The position numbers and the translations under genes were made by a program. The notes under the pieces were generated by a model. It worked only from the letters and a program-made list of their open reading frames with translations, had not been told where the DNA came from and searched no databases. Positions 1 through 8,802 of a DNA stretch of 64,000 nucleotides are shown here, in pieces (positions within the stretch are counted from its first letter, which is position 1; each line of letters opens with the position of its first letter). Location of the stretch: the NCBI GenBank assembly GCA_034437755.1, contig DAOTTV010000003.1, positions 12,323-76,322 of the forward strand. The letters are read 5' to 3'. The DNA comes from JAUZRW01 sp034437755 (GTDB taxonomy: Bacteria > Chloroflexota > Anaerolineae > Aggregatilineales > Phototrophicaceae).

Positions 1-1
1 T

Positions 2-1162
2 ACGGATACAAATTCCGTCTATATCGCTCAACAGTTTCGCGATGTCGGTATTAATCTATATTATATGACAACTGTCGGAGATAACCGACAGCGAATTGCC
101 CGTGCGATCGAGATTGCTCTGGAGCGCGCGGATGTGGTCATTACCTGTGGTGGACTAGGTCCAACAGTCGACGATATGACCCGCCATGGAGTCGCGGATG
201 CAACCCATCGCGAACTTATTTTCTCGCAGGACTTGCTCGATCAGATTGCCGCACGTTTTGCCAGCTATCGCGCGACCATGAGCGATAACAATCGCCGACA
301 AGCCTATACCCCAGATGGCGCGATTATCGTTCAAAACCCAGTTGGGACAGCCCCCGCTTTCATTGTTGAAGTCGGTGATAAGTGTGTCATCAGCTTACCG
401 GGTGTACCACGCGAGATGAAATACTTGATGCAGGAGCGCATCTTGCCCTATCTGCGTGACACGTACGAGTTGGGTATTATCAAAGCACGTTTGCTTAAAA
501 CAGCCGGCATTGGCGAGAGCCGCCTTGATGAAATTCTGGGTAATGAGCTACTTGAACAGACTAATCCAACTGTGGGACTAGCGGCGCATCATGGCGTTAT
601 CGATATTCGTATGACTGCTAAAGCCTCTAGCGAGGAAGAAGCAGACAAAATGTTAGATCTCGTTGAAGCGCGTGTACGAGAACGCGCAGGGACGTATATC
701 TTCGGTAAGGATCAAGATGTCCTCGAAGATATTCTGGTTCGGTTTTTGCGCGATCAAGCATTGAAAATCACTATCATCGAGGCTGGTATTCAAGATGCAG
801 TCATTGCTAAGTTACAAGCAACCGGTGGCGATGACATCTTTGCTGACCAGCGATCAGTCGCGCACCCACAGGACTTAATGACAGCAGAGCAGTCGATACG
901 CGAGGCGGCAGAGCAAACCGCACAATCCGCTGTCGATAATACGGCAAGTGACGCGAGTATCGTTATCTTCAGTGATCCAGATGTCGATGAGAATGCGGAT
1001 GTCGATGTAGCGACGGTTGTCGCCGTGTATGTCAATCAAACGGTACGCTCACGCGTGTATGGCTTCGGTGCCCAATCACCACTTGCGCGTGATTGGGTGA
1101 GTCGCTGGGCATTATCTTATTTGTGGCGTGAACTGAAAGAAAAAATAACACATGTGGACTGA
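2..1162 (+). CDS. cinA: CinA-family protein with degenerate C-terminal domain (5' end outside window)
   Basis: The frame is open from the left edge, and the first visible residues (DTNSVYIAQQF) match the start of the molybdopterin-binding-like domain of CinA, so the true start lies before the window. That N-terminal domain is intact: it has the GGLGPTVDD motif and the GTAPAF and LPGVPREM segments. CinA proteins couple this ADP-ribose pyrophosphatase-type domain to a C-terminal nicotinamide mononucleotide deamidase (PncC). Here the C-terminal third still aligns in overall shape, but the PncC signature ESCTGG reads IEAGIQD and the TGxAGP segment is replaced by an acidic stretch. Deamidase activity is therefore unlikely. 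The stop codon overlaps the next gene by 11 bases, which suggests cotranscription and coupling. The family call is firm; what the altered domain does is unknown. Confidence 0.85.
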   Translation, partial: TDTNSVYIAQQFRDVGINLYYMTTVGDNRQRIARAIEIALERADVVITCGGLGPTVDDMTRHGVADATHRELIFSQDLLDQIAARFASYRATMSDNNRRQAYTPDGAIIVQNPVGTAPAFIVEVGDKCVISLPGVPREMKYLMQERILPYLRDTYELGIIKARLLKTAGIGESRLDEILGNELLEQTNPTVGLAAHHGVIDIRMTAKASSEEEADKMLDLVEARVRERAGTYIFGKDQDVLEDILVRFLRDQALKITIIEAGIQDAVIAKLQATGGDDIFADQRSVAHPQDLMTAEQSIREAAEQTAQSAVDNTASDASIVIFSDPDVDENADVDVATVVAVYVNQTVRSRVYGFGAQSPLARDWVSRWALSYLWRELKEKITHVD

Positions 1163-1763
1163 CTTTGTCGAAAAAATCCAGACTGCACACCAACACCGTA
1201 AGACACATATTGTTCTGCGGTTCGATCCTGTTTTCGAACAACTGCCGTTACCAATTACGCGGCACGACGATCCATTTTTCCCGTTTGGTAAGGACTTGAT
1301 CACGGCAACGCGCAACATCGTCTGTGCGTATATGTTTGACCTTGCGGCGTACTTGGCGATGGGTGCGGCTGGCGCACGAGCGCTTGAACGCACGATTCGC
1401 TTTGTCGGTAATGATACAGCTACAATTTTGCATGGCGCATTCGTTGGGACAGCTTATAGCGCGATGGCTGACCAAACAGCCCTCGGTGTAGACGCGCTCA
1501 CACTTAGTCGCATTGATGACCTTGAGCATTATCTGACTGCACCACCTTATGCCGCATTTGTCACACAGACTGGCTCGCTTGACCTTGATATATTGCCACA
1601 GCGAGGTGGATACTACTGGGAAGATGAGGGCATTATAGGCTTGCGAACAACTGATGGTAAAGCGCTTCAATTAGAGGTCACAACAGATAATGTGTTATAT
1701 GCGAGCCGTCTCGATGATTATGCTGATGCGACCCGTGATGCTATACAGGAATTACTCTCATGA
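1152..1763 (+). CDS. PyrF-like protein lacking the catalytic residues (probable pseudoenzyme)
   Basis: This 203-residue protein resembles type-2 orotidine 5'-phosphate decarboxylase. Matches include a DPxxxxLP stretch near residue 25, an ITATRNIVCAY segment near residue 50, GAAGARALE, an LGVDALTLS stretch, and a C-terminal VLYASRLDDYADATRDAI. In active enzymes the AYKPN lysine and the DAKxxD tetrad carry out the decarboxylation. Here these positions read AYMFD and LHGAFVGT, so both lysines and the aspartates are gone. It is also shorter than the usual 260-300 residues. The frame is clean. It overlaps the cinA-family gene by 11 bases and the PyrE-like gene by 4, so it appears to be maintained. 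I infer a binding or structural role, not catalysis. The family assignment is by eye and moderately confident. Confidence 0.6.
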   Translation: MWTDFVEKIQTAHQHRKTHIVLRFDPVFEQLPLPITRHDDPFFPFGKDLITATRNIVCAYMFDLAAYLAMGAAGARALERTIRFVGNDTATILHGAFVGTAYSAMADQTALGVDALTLSRIDDLEHYLTAPPYAAFVTQTGSLDLDILPQRGGYYWEDEGIIGLRTTDGKALQLEVTTDNVLYASRLDDYADATRDAIQELLS

Positions 1764-2302
1764 TCGCTAAGGAATTGTTCCAAAACGGGATTTTACAGCT
1801 TGGCATGTTTGCTACGCCCCACGGTGTGCGTCCTTATCGGCTACGATTAGAATTATTGCCAGCCTATCCACAGCTCATAGCGCCTATCGTGGATCGAATA
1901 CGAAGCACTCTGCAAGGTAGCCTGCCGCGCTATGAACGACTAGTCGCTGATGCGGATAGTAGTGTCATCGGGGGCATTATCGCACATCAACTCGATGTAT
2001 CTTTGGTATATAGTCGCGGTAGGGGGGATGCACCAGCGATTGACCTCGCGGGGGCGTATGACGTTGGACATCCGACTGTATTGATTGTCAATGCGATCAC
2101 GCCGAATACAGAAGCGTTCATAGCTGGATGCGTGCGAGTAGGGTTAGAGATCCATACGATTGTTCCAATAATCGGTACAGTACATACAATTGACCATATC
2201 AATAGTCATCCTGTCTTTCACCTGCACGACATTGTATCGCATTTGCAACAAGCGGGGGAGATCAGCGGAGACCAATGCCAGGCTATCATGAACGAACGCT
2301 AA
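1760..2302 (+). CDS. PyrE-like phosphoribosyltransferase-fold protein lacking the PRPP motif
   Basis: This 180-residue protein follows the layout of orotate phosphoribosyltransferase: an AKELFQNGILQLG start, an SYPxL-like AYPQLI segment, a central hydrophobic strand ending in VLIV, and a C-terminal HDIVSHLQQAGEIS that matches the last helices of PyrE. The residues that bind orotate and PRPP are missing. The FxLxSGxxS region reads MFATPHGVRP, the flexible RKxxKxYG loop reads SRGRGDAP, and the PRPP signature VDDxxTTG reads VNAITPNT. It starts inside the stop of the PyrF-like gene through an ATGA overlap, so the two are translationally coupled in the classical pyrF-pyrE order. Together with its neighbours it looks like a retained but catalytically dead pair. 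Confidence 0.55.
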   Translation: MIAKELFQNGILQLGMFATPHGVRPYRLRLELLPAYPQLIAPIVDRIRSTLQGSLPRYERLVADADSSVIGGIIAHQLDVSLVYSRGRGDAPAIDLAGAYDVGHPTVLIVNAITPNTEAFIAGCVRVGLEIHTIVPIIGTVHTIDHINSHPVFHLHDIVSHLQQAGEISGDQCQAIMNER

Positions 2303-2310
2303 TTGTACTG

Positions 2311-2336
2311 AATGGGAGGGAGTATGCCCTCCCATT
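2311..2336. terminator. Hairpin between convergent genes
   Basis: A perfect 10-bp stem (AATGGGAGGG with its complement) closes a 6-base loop. It lies between the stops of the PyrE-like gene and lepA, which converge here. There is no clear T-run on either side, so it may be a weak bidirectional terminator or an mRNA 3' end stabiliser. Confidence 0.6.
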
Positions 2337-2343
2337 GCCGCGG

Positions 2344-4161
2344 TTAATCGTCATCAAGCGATAGAAGCGCCATGAATGCTTCTTGTGGGACTTCCACCGA
2401 GCCAACCATCTTCATGCGTTTTTTGCCCTTTTTCTGCTTCTCAAGCAGTTTCTTTTTGCGGGTGACATCACCACCGTAGCATTTGGCAAGCACATCTTTA
2501 CGCATCGCTTTAACCGTCGCACGCGAGATTACCCGTTTGCCGATTGCCGCTTGTACAGGGACAGCGAACATCTGACGCGGGATAAGTTCTTTAAGTTTTG
2601 TCACCAGCTTTTGCCCCTTGTAATAGGCATCATCCCGGTGAACGATCATCGCTAAGGCATCTACCGGATCACCGTTAACCAATACATCAAGCTTCACAAG
2701 GTCTTCAGCACGATACGCAAGGAACTGATAATCGAGACTGGCATAGCCTTGTGTCACACTCTTCAACCGATCGTAGAAATCAATGATTAGCTCGGCTAAG
2801 GGCATGTGGTAATGCAAGATCACGCGATTAGCATCGACGAACTCTTGCTGGGTCACTTCACCGCGCTTGCCAATCACCAACTCCATGATAGGCCCGATGT
2901 AATCCTGTGGTGTGTAGATTTGAATGTCCATCCATGGTTCGCGGATTTCTTCAATTTCGCTCACATCTGGTAACTGCGCTGGGCTATCAATCCGGGTCAC
3001 TCCACCATCATGACTGACAACTTGATATTCCACACTGGGCGCTGTCGCGAGGATGTCTAAGTCATATTCGCGCTCAAGCCGTTCCTGAATAATTTCCATG
3101 TGGAATAATCCTAGGAACCCGACCCGAAAGCCAAAATTCAGTGCTTGCGATGTTTCCGGTAAATAGGTCAAGGACGCATCGTTCAGCTGTAATTTTTCCA
3201 GTGCATCACGCAAATCTTGATAATCGTCATTTTCGGTGGGGTAAATGCCGGCAAACACCATCGGTTTGACCTGTGTGTAACCGGGAAGGGCTTGTTCAGC
3301 GCTGTTATTTGCTAGTGTAATTGTATCACCGACACGGCACTCCTGAATAGTTTTCAAGCCTGTGGCGATATAGCCCACTTCGCCAGCTTGTAAAGTATCT
3401 ACAGTACGCATCGCCGGGGAGAAAATGCCAATTTCAACGGGGTCGAACTTGGTATCGGTCGCTATCAAACGCATTGCGTCACGCTTCGTCAAATGGCCGT
3501 CTACCACCCGTACATATGCGACAACACCTTTGTAGACATCATAGTGTGAGTCAAAGACGAGCGCGCGCAGAGGTGCTTCTAAATCGCCGGCGGGTGGCGG
3601 TACCATCTTCACGACACGTTCTAGTACCTCACGTACACCGATGCCAGATTTAGCTGAAATCTTCAGAATATCTTCTGCCGGTGTTACCCCTAGTAAATCT
3701 TCCATTTCTTGAGCAATCTCATCGGGACGCGCGGCAGGTAAGTCAATTTTGTTGACAACCGAGATAATCTCTAAATCTTGTTCAAGAGCTAGATAGATAT
3801 TCGTTAACGTCTGGGCTTCGATACCTTGGCTGGCATCAACAACCAATACAGCGCCTTCGCAGGCTTGCAAGGCACGACTGACTTCATAGGTGAAGTCCAC
3901 GTGTCCCGGTGTATCGATCAGGTTGATGATGTATTCTTGTCCATCATCCGCCTCATAGACCATGCGTACAGCTGATGCCTTGATGGTGACCCCGCGCTCA
4001 CGCTCCAAATCCATACTGTCGAGAAATTGTTCTTTTTGCTCACGCTCGGTTACTGTCTTTGTCAAATCGAGTAAGCGATCTGCCAAGGTACTTTTGCCAT
4101 GATCTACATGAGCGATAATCGAAAAATTGCGTATATTTTTCTGTTCCATACCGATAAGCAT
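2344..4161 (-). CDS. lepA: Elongation factor 4 (LepA), back-translocating ribosomal GTPase
   Basis: At 605 residues this has the normal LepA length and domain order. The N-terminal GTPase domain shows HVDHGKST (G1), DTPGHVDF (G3) and NKIDLP (G4). EF-G-like domains II, III and V follow, then the LepA-specific C-terminal domain rich in lysine. LepA binds the ribosome and affects initiation and elongation under stress. The start at 4161 (MLIGMEQ) has GAAAG five bases upstream; the internal Met at 4149 is possible but has a poorer ribosome-binding site. It is the last gene of a minus-strand run, 60 bases after tlyA. Confidence 0.97.
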   Translation of the reverse strand: MLIGMEQKNIRNFSIIAHVDHGKSTLADRLLDLTKTVTEREQKEQFLDSMDLERERGVTIKASAVRMVYEADDGQEYIINLIDTPGHVDFTYEVSRALQACEGAVLVVDASQGIEAQTLTNIYLALEQDLEIISVVNKIDLPAARPDEIAQEMEDLLGVTPAEDILKISAKSGIGVREVLERVVKMVPPPAGDLEAPLRALVFDSHYDVYKGVVAYVRVVDGHLTKRDAMRLIATDTKFDPVEIGIFSPAMRTVDTLQAGEVGYIATGLKTIQECRVGDTITLANNSAEQALPGYTQVKPMVFAGIYPTENDDYQDLRDALEKLQLNDASLTYLPETSQALNFGFRVGFLGLFHMEIIQERLEREYDLDILATAPSVEYQVVSHDGGVTRIDSPAQLPDVSEIEEIREPWMDIQIYTPQDYIGPIMELVIGKRGEVTQQEFVDANRVILHYHMPLAELIIDFYDRLKSVTQGYASLDYQFLAYRAEDLVKLDVLVNGDPVDALAMIVHRDDAYYKGQKLVTKLKELIPRQMFAVPVQAAIGKRVISRATVKAMRKDVLAKCYGGDVTRKKKLLEKQKKGKKRMKMVGSVEVPQEAFMALLSLDDD

Positions 4162-4221
4162 TCACTTTCTATCTATTACGACTTATCTCTATTATATCCC
4201 ATGACTTATCAAAACGTGATA

Positions 4222-5016
4222 CTAGGTATCGAGTAAGTCAGCGACGACTGCCTGTGGGTCAATACCTGTCAAGGTATCATCACCATATGAAAGCCAGACT
4301 AGGAATTCTGTATTACCTTCTTTGAGGCCCTTAATCGGTGAGATTGTCAAGCCGGCGACGATGAAGCCTAGTGTCTGCGAAAACTCGGTGATTTCTAATA
4401 TCACACGCTCATGGACATGCACATCGCGCACGACACCGCCTTTGCTCACATCCGATTTGCCCGCCTCAAATTGTGGCTTAATTAGCGCGATCACATCCGC
4501 ATGTGGCGCAAGCCATTGTCGCACCGCTGGCAAAATCAAGCGCAGTGAAATAAAAGACGCATCAATGACGACTAAGTCGACTAACTCATCCAGCACTTCA
4601 ACATAGCGTGCATTCGTGCGTTCCATGATAATCACCCGTTCGTCTGTTCGTAATTTGTGCGCCAGCTGTCCATAACCAACATCAATGGCATAGACACGGG
4701 CAACGCCGTTGTGTAGCAGACAATCGGTGAAGCCACCGGTACTCGCGCCAACGTCGGCGGCAATACGTCCGGTCACATCAACCTGAAAATCCTGAAGCGC
4801 ACCAGCGAGCTTTTCACCCCCACGACTGACAAAAGGTGGCTTATATTTGATCGAAATTTCGACATCCGGTTGCATTTTTGTGCCCGGCTTATCGACACGC
4901 TCGCCGTTCACCTTGACTTCGCCCGCCATGATCATTGCTTGTGCTTTAGATCGTGTTTCAGCGAATCCGCGTTCGTAAACGAGCGCATCAAGCCGTTGCT
5001 TCTTCTTTTTTGCCAT
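4222..5016 (-). CDS. tlyA: TlyA-family rRNA 2'-O-methyltransferase
   Basis: This 264-residue protein has an S4 RNA-binding domain (about residues 8-65, LDALVYERGFAETRSKAQAM) followed by an FtsJ/RrmJ-like Rossmann methyltransferase domain with the SAM-binding motif DVGASTGGFTDCLL. TlyA methylates 16S and 23S rRNA cytidines in the bacteria where it has been studied; homologues are often labelled haemolysin A. A GAGG ribosome-binding site sits five bases before the start, inside the end of the upstream protease gene, whose stop is one base away. Translation is therefore probably coupled. Confidence 0.92.
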   Translation of the reverse strand: MAKKKKQRLDALVYERGFAETRSKAQAMIMAGEVKVNGERVDKPGTKMQPDVEISIKYKPPFVSRGGEKLAGALQDFQVDVTGRIAADVGASTGGFTDCLLHNGVARVYAIDVGYGQLAHKLRTDERVIIMERTNARYVEVLDELVDLVVIDASFISLRLILPAVRQWLAPHADVIALIKPQFEAGKSDVSKGGVVRDVHVHERVILEITEFSQTLGFIVAGLTISPIKGLKEGNTEFLVWLSYGDDTLTGIDPQAVVADLLDT

Positions 5017-5017
5017 C

Positions 5018-7270
5018 TTATCCTCGTGTCAAAGGGATGTACATATCGACTGGACTGCCGCCAAATTCCTCGAGCAATTCCGGTGTGATTGTGAAACCAT
5101 CCTGTGTGATAGGCAAGTAACCCTCAGCAAGGATGTAAACGCTGTAGGGAGAGTCAAACTCGAGCGGACGATCAATCTCAAAATTACCATTGCTGTCTGT
5201 GATCGCTAGAGCATAGATTTGTTCCTGATCCCAGACAAAATCAGCAATGGAGAAATCTTCTGTGATCAGGACGAATGTCGCGCCCTCGATACCACCAAGT
5301 GTATCACCATCGACGATTTGCCCGCGCAGTTGAATATCTCCGACCCGTGCCAGTTGGTCAATTTCCAATTGTCCGATACCAATCGAAACTTCTGCGGCTT
5401 CAAGCAAAATACTATTGATCAGAAAGCGCAATGTATACGTGCCATCCGGCAGACCATTAGGCGCTGTCAGGCGCACGGTGAAATCATCACCGCTATCTGA
5501 CGCATTCCATGGGTTTGTTGATTCGTAGAAGATTGTATCATCAACCAGCCATTGCATCGTCCAGAACGTGCCCGGGGCGATATTATTCCAATCAAAACGC
5601 GCATAGAGCGTGTTAGCCCCGTCTGGGTAGGCTGTCGCTGGATTTTCGGCAGGGCGAGCTGTGGGACTATCAGCCCGGAAGAATTCGATATTATCGAATA
5701 CGTTCGGCAATGCCCCTTCAGCTTCTCCAGCGACGACAAAATCACCCGTCGCAACAAGTGACGGCGCATCCGGTGGGCCGATCCCAAAATCGACGCGATA
5801 ACGACCGGGGCGTAAGCCATCGGTTGGGCGTATGCTGACATCATCGCGTAAGCCATTTGTGCCATCAATGGCTTCCCATACATCATCCGTCCGGCTAATC
5901 ACCTGATCGTTCCAATACCAGACAGCTGACCACGGGGTATTGGGTTGTAGATTGCTGTAGATAAAGCGTGCTGACACAACATCACTGATAGGCAGGACAT
6001 AGCTCTCACCACTGAGGTTGCTATTCTCGTCGATAAAACCAAAGACCACATTTGAAAATGTTGGATCATTCGTTGGTTGTCCACCAATATCGATTGTTCG
6101 GCTTGCTTGCGCTATGCCATCCACAAATAGCCGAAATTCATATGTGCCATTCGGGAAGGGCTGTCCGCTACTGCCGATATACCATAAGCCATTGCTAGGA
6201 CCGCTCCAGCGCACTGGTGGTAAGCTGAAAGTCTGGATTGGATTTCCGTTGATATTCACGCGGACTTCGTAGACTGTATCCGGCGTGAAGTTCTGGTAAT
6301 CAAAGAAAGCGTAAAGACTTGTCGTGCCAACTGGCGCTGAGCCAATGACACGGGTTGGTAAGCCGTTGTTAACAGACGATGCGAAGTATAAGCGCTCGAC
6401 TGTTGGGACATCATCTAATGCCGATCGAAAGGGTTGTACGCTTAAGGTCTCCACCTGTAGGTTAAGGGAGGCACTGCGAACCAGAGGACGAGCAAAATCT
6501 GCCGGACGCAATACGCTGATAAAATCACCAATCGGGATACATACGTCACTGCGGTTGATGAAACCGTCACGGTTGCTATCTTCTAAAGTTCGGCACAAGC
6601 CATCATCACTGCGAATAGGCGCACTCGTCGGGATACCGATCAGTTGTCCCTGTTGATTATAGGCCCCACCGCCGGACATCGTGCCGGGCACGGGTGCAAT
6701 CGTACGCGTCTTGATCCATGATTTTTCACCGCCACTGGGCTCGGCAATGAAGGCTGTGACCGTCCCCACAATGGATGAAACGCTATCATTACCTAAGCTC
6801 GGATAACCAACCATTGTGATCGTATCATCAAGCTCTAAATCCGATACATTGGCAATATCGACAAAAGGTAAAATAGGCAGGGCATCCGGCTCAAGCACAC
6901 GCCCATCTTCTTCGCGCGTGATTCGTAACAGAGCGAGGTCTAGCCCTTCGTTCACCTGTGCAATGTCTGCACGGTACTTCGGCACGGGAGGCTCATTAGG
7001 GTTCACACTCATCGAGATGATAAGCTCATCGCCGGGGCATGCCTCACTTTGCACGACATGATGCGCGTTAGTCAGGATTAGACCGTCGTAGCGTACGAGT
7101 GTACCAGTACCGACACAATAGGTCGTCAGGCTATCACCGCCGGCTTGTGTGATAAAAACAGTGGCGCGTCTGATGCGTTCAATATCGACATCATCGGATC
7201 GTTGTTGGGCTTGCGGTCGAACCACCATCACCAGTGAGAGTACTGCTATGAATAAATATCTCAAGCGCAT
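5018..7270 (-). CDS. Secreted trypsin-like serine protease with Ig-like C-terminal region
   Basis: This is a 750-residue exported protein. A signal peptide (about residues 1-22) precedes a chymotrypsin-fold protease domain with a visible triad: His70 in LTNAHHVV, Asp111 in GLDLALL and Ser199 in GTMSGGG. A loop with EF-hand spacing (DSNRDGFINRSD, residues 231-242) sits just after the protease core and could bind calcium. The rest is a string of beta-sandwich-like modules of roughly 120 residues, ending in a carboxypeptidase-regulatory-like segment (GQIVDGDTLGGIEGATF). It probably acts outside the membrane on damaged or surface proteins. The start codon overlaps the upstream stop (TAATG), so it belongs to the operon descending from 8795. 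Confidence 0.82.
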   Translation of the reverse strand: MRLRYLFIAVLSLVMVVRPQAQQRSDDVDIERIRRATVFITQAGGDSLTTYCVGTGTLVRYDGLILTNAHHVVQSEACPGDELIISMSVNPNEPPVPKYRADIAQVNEGLDLALLRITREEDGRVLEPDALPILPFVDIANVSDLELDDTITMVGYPSLGNDSVSSIVGTVTAFIAEPSGGEKSWIKTRTIAPVPGTMSGGGAYNQQGQLIGIPTSAPIRSDDGLCRTLEDSNRDGFINRSDVCIPIGDFISVLRPADFARPLVRSASLNLQVETLSVQPFRSALDDVPTVERLYFASSVNNGLPTRVIGSAPVGTTSLYAFFDYQNFTPDTVYEVRVNINGNPIQTFSLPPVRWSGPSNGLWYIGSSGQPFPNGTYEFRLFVDGIAQASRTIDIGGQPTNDPTFSNVVFGFIDENSNLSGESYVLPISDVVSARFIYSNLQPNTPWSAVWYWNDQVISRTDDVWEAIDGTNGLRDDVSIRPTDGLRPGRYRVDFGIGPPDAPSLVATGDFVVAGEAEGALPNVFDNIEFFRADSPTARPAENPATAYPDGANTLYARFDWNNIAPGTFWTMQWLVDDTIFYESTNPWNASDSGDDFTVRLTAPNGLPDGTYTLRFLINSILLEAAEVSIGIGQLEIDQLARVGDIQLRGQIVDGDTLGGIEGATFVLITEDFSIADFVWDQEQIYALAITDSNGNFEIDRPLEFDSPYSVYILAEGYLPITQDGFTITPELLEEFGGSPVDMYIPLTRG

Positions 7271-7869
7271 TAGAACTGTAGCCTTCTCAAGAAATTTTCA
7301 AATCGGGGGTATTCCTCGTGATAAATACTCACATCCGCACGATAGGTGATGATAATTGCTTGCTCCGCTTGTATGACAAGTATATCCAGCCCTCGCACTA
7401 CAGAAGGTACAGCTTGCAAGAACGGACTCGCGTTAGAACTCGTGTAGCTATAACTCAACGCGCGGGTGTTCTCTACACCTGGCAGATCAAATGATTCATC
7501 AAAGAGAATGGTATAGTCAGTTAAAACAGGCAACCGCTCTAATGAGAGTCGATCGGCGACGTTACGTTCTTCGGCATCTTCGCCGACTGGCCGCACAGCG
7601 ACCTGAAAAGTTGTCTTGTATCCCGCCCGTGACATATCCCGTACCCGAAACACATAATCACCCTGCGTATCAAGCAACCAATTCTGCGGATATGATGCGC
7701 TAATACCGGCTTGTGGACTCTCATAGAAGACAGTCGCGTTGAGGACACGACTTCTAAAATTAAGCCCTAGTAGAATCAGTATAACAAAAACTAAGACGGT
7801 GAAGACATCTGCATAGCGTTGCCGCAGTGATAACGATGGTGCCTGTGAGAAATTCTCGATTATTCGCAT
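7270..7869 (-). CDS. Membrane-anchored protein of unknown function
   Basis: This 199-residue protein has a short cytoplasmic N-terminus, one strongly hydrophobic segment (about residues 25-42, VFTVLVFVILILLGLNF) and an exported mixed alpha/beta domain. I do not recognise the family. It lies 2 bases after the PrsW-like gene and its stop overlaps the start of the secreted protease, so it is probably a partner in the same envelope-stress or proteolysis module. That role is inferred from context only. Confidence 0.7.
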   Translation of the reverse strand: MRIIENFSQAPSLSLRQRYADVFTVLVFVILILLGLNFRSRVLNATVFYESPQAGISASYPQNWLLDTQGDYVFRVRDMSRAGYKTTFQVAVRPVGEDAEERNVADRLSLERLPVLTDYTILFDESFDLPGVENTRALSYSYTSSNASPFLQAVPSVVRGLDILVIQAEQAIIITYRADVSIYHEEYPRFENFLRRLQF

Positions 7870-7871
7870 GA

Positions 7872-8795
7872 TTATATTTCCTCACTGGCAAAACGATCAC
7901 GCTCGCGCTGATCTGATACATTGAACAAGAATAGCATAACCGCCATCGGCCCAGCATATAATACAATCACTACTGCCATCCCGAAGATCGTGCGTTGCTC
8001 GCTGATGGTCAAGCCAAGTGCCGCTTTGCTAAATTCTGTACGCATCGTCATCGATAAGCCAACGACTAGCGATGCAAACAATAGCATTGCCGGTAGCAGA
8101 AAAGCTAGCGCATCGCTGAACCATGTCTCTGACAGTCCATAGGCTATCACCACACTGCCGGCAATATTCATCGCTGTGATGCCGAAAACACGAAGGATGG
8201 CTGCGTCCGCTGTCGCCATGGGGGTTGTGACCACGTAACTCAGGCTGAAGACTGTCGCATAACCGATCGCACTAGCGACACAGTAGGCAACGCTATCGGC
8301 ACGAACACGATAATGCTGGGGATAGGCAATGTAACGTACAACAACGTACTTCAAGAACTCCTGCAAAATGCCAACTGTTAACATATGTCCTAGAATGCGA
8401 TTGATCGTGCCTTGTTGGGGTAACCATGTATCTAGTTGAAAGATAGTGTTTAAAATTGGGATGGCAACGGCGTTCGCCACCAATGCGCTGACGATAAATA
8501 CCGTGAATAAGCGCGGACGGGGCGAAACAGCGAATTTTTCTGGTAGCCACGAGATCATGACCCAGAGTAATGCCGGCGTCAATGCGAGCAATATATTGAT
8601 AGGGAAACGCGCAGTATCCGGCAAACGAACCCCAAATAACTGCCATAAAAGATAGAGGTTGAGCATCAAGCCCAGCAAGATACTGCTCTCGATGATAATA
8701 CTCCGCCACACCCGTCGATAAGGATAAATTTCCTCTTCTTCTTTGGGCGGGGTTAGCAATCTCAGATCGTTGTACTCACTCAAGGTTCTATTCAC
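7872..8795 (-). CDS. PrsW-like polytopic membrane protein
   Basis: This 307-residue protein has about eight hydrophobic segments. A central stretch (GILQEFLKYVVVR, then an RADSVAYCVASAIGYA segment) resembles the PrsW (M82) intramembrane protease family, which trims anti-sigma factors. In PrsW the key motif is EExxK followed by a GFAxxEN-like segment. Here the first glutamate is Gln and the second motif is hydrophobic, so proteolytic activity is doubtful. The start is a GTG at 8793-8795. A good promoter lies so close upstream that the transcript may be nearly leaderless. It is the first gene of the operon that contains the secreted protease, tlyA and possibly lepA. Confidence 0.55.
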   Translation of the reverse strand: MNRTLSEYNDLRLLTPPKEEEEIYPYRRVWRSIIIESSILLGLMLNLYLLWQLFGVRLPDTARFPINILLALTPALLWVMISWLPEKFAVSPRPRLFTVFIVSALVANAVAIPILNTIFQLDTWLPQQGTINRILGHMLTVGILQEFLKYVVVRYIAYPQHYRVRADSVAYCVASAIGYATVFSLSYVVTTPMATADAAILRVFGITAMNIAGSVVIAYGLSETWFSDALAFLLPAMLLFASLVVGLSMTMRTEFSKAALGLTISEQRTIFGMAVVIVLYAGPMAVMLFLFNVSDQRERDRFASEEI

Positions 8796-8802
8796 CCGTT
8801 AA

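Noticed and set aside
790..1035. Minus-strand ORF of 81 codons opposite the cinA-family gene
   Set aside because: It is a low-complexity antisense shadow with no ribosome-binding site. Similar shadows across the window were left out.
1200..1240. A GGTTCGATCC stretch like a tRNA T-loop
   Set aside because: It lies inside the PyrF-like coding frame, and no acceptor or anticodon stem can be drawn around it.
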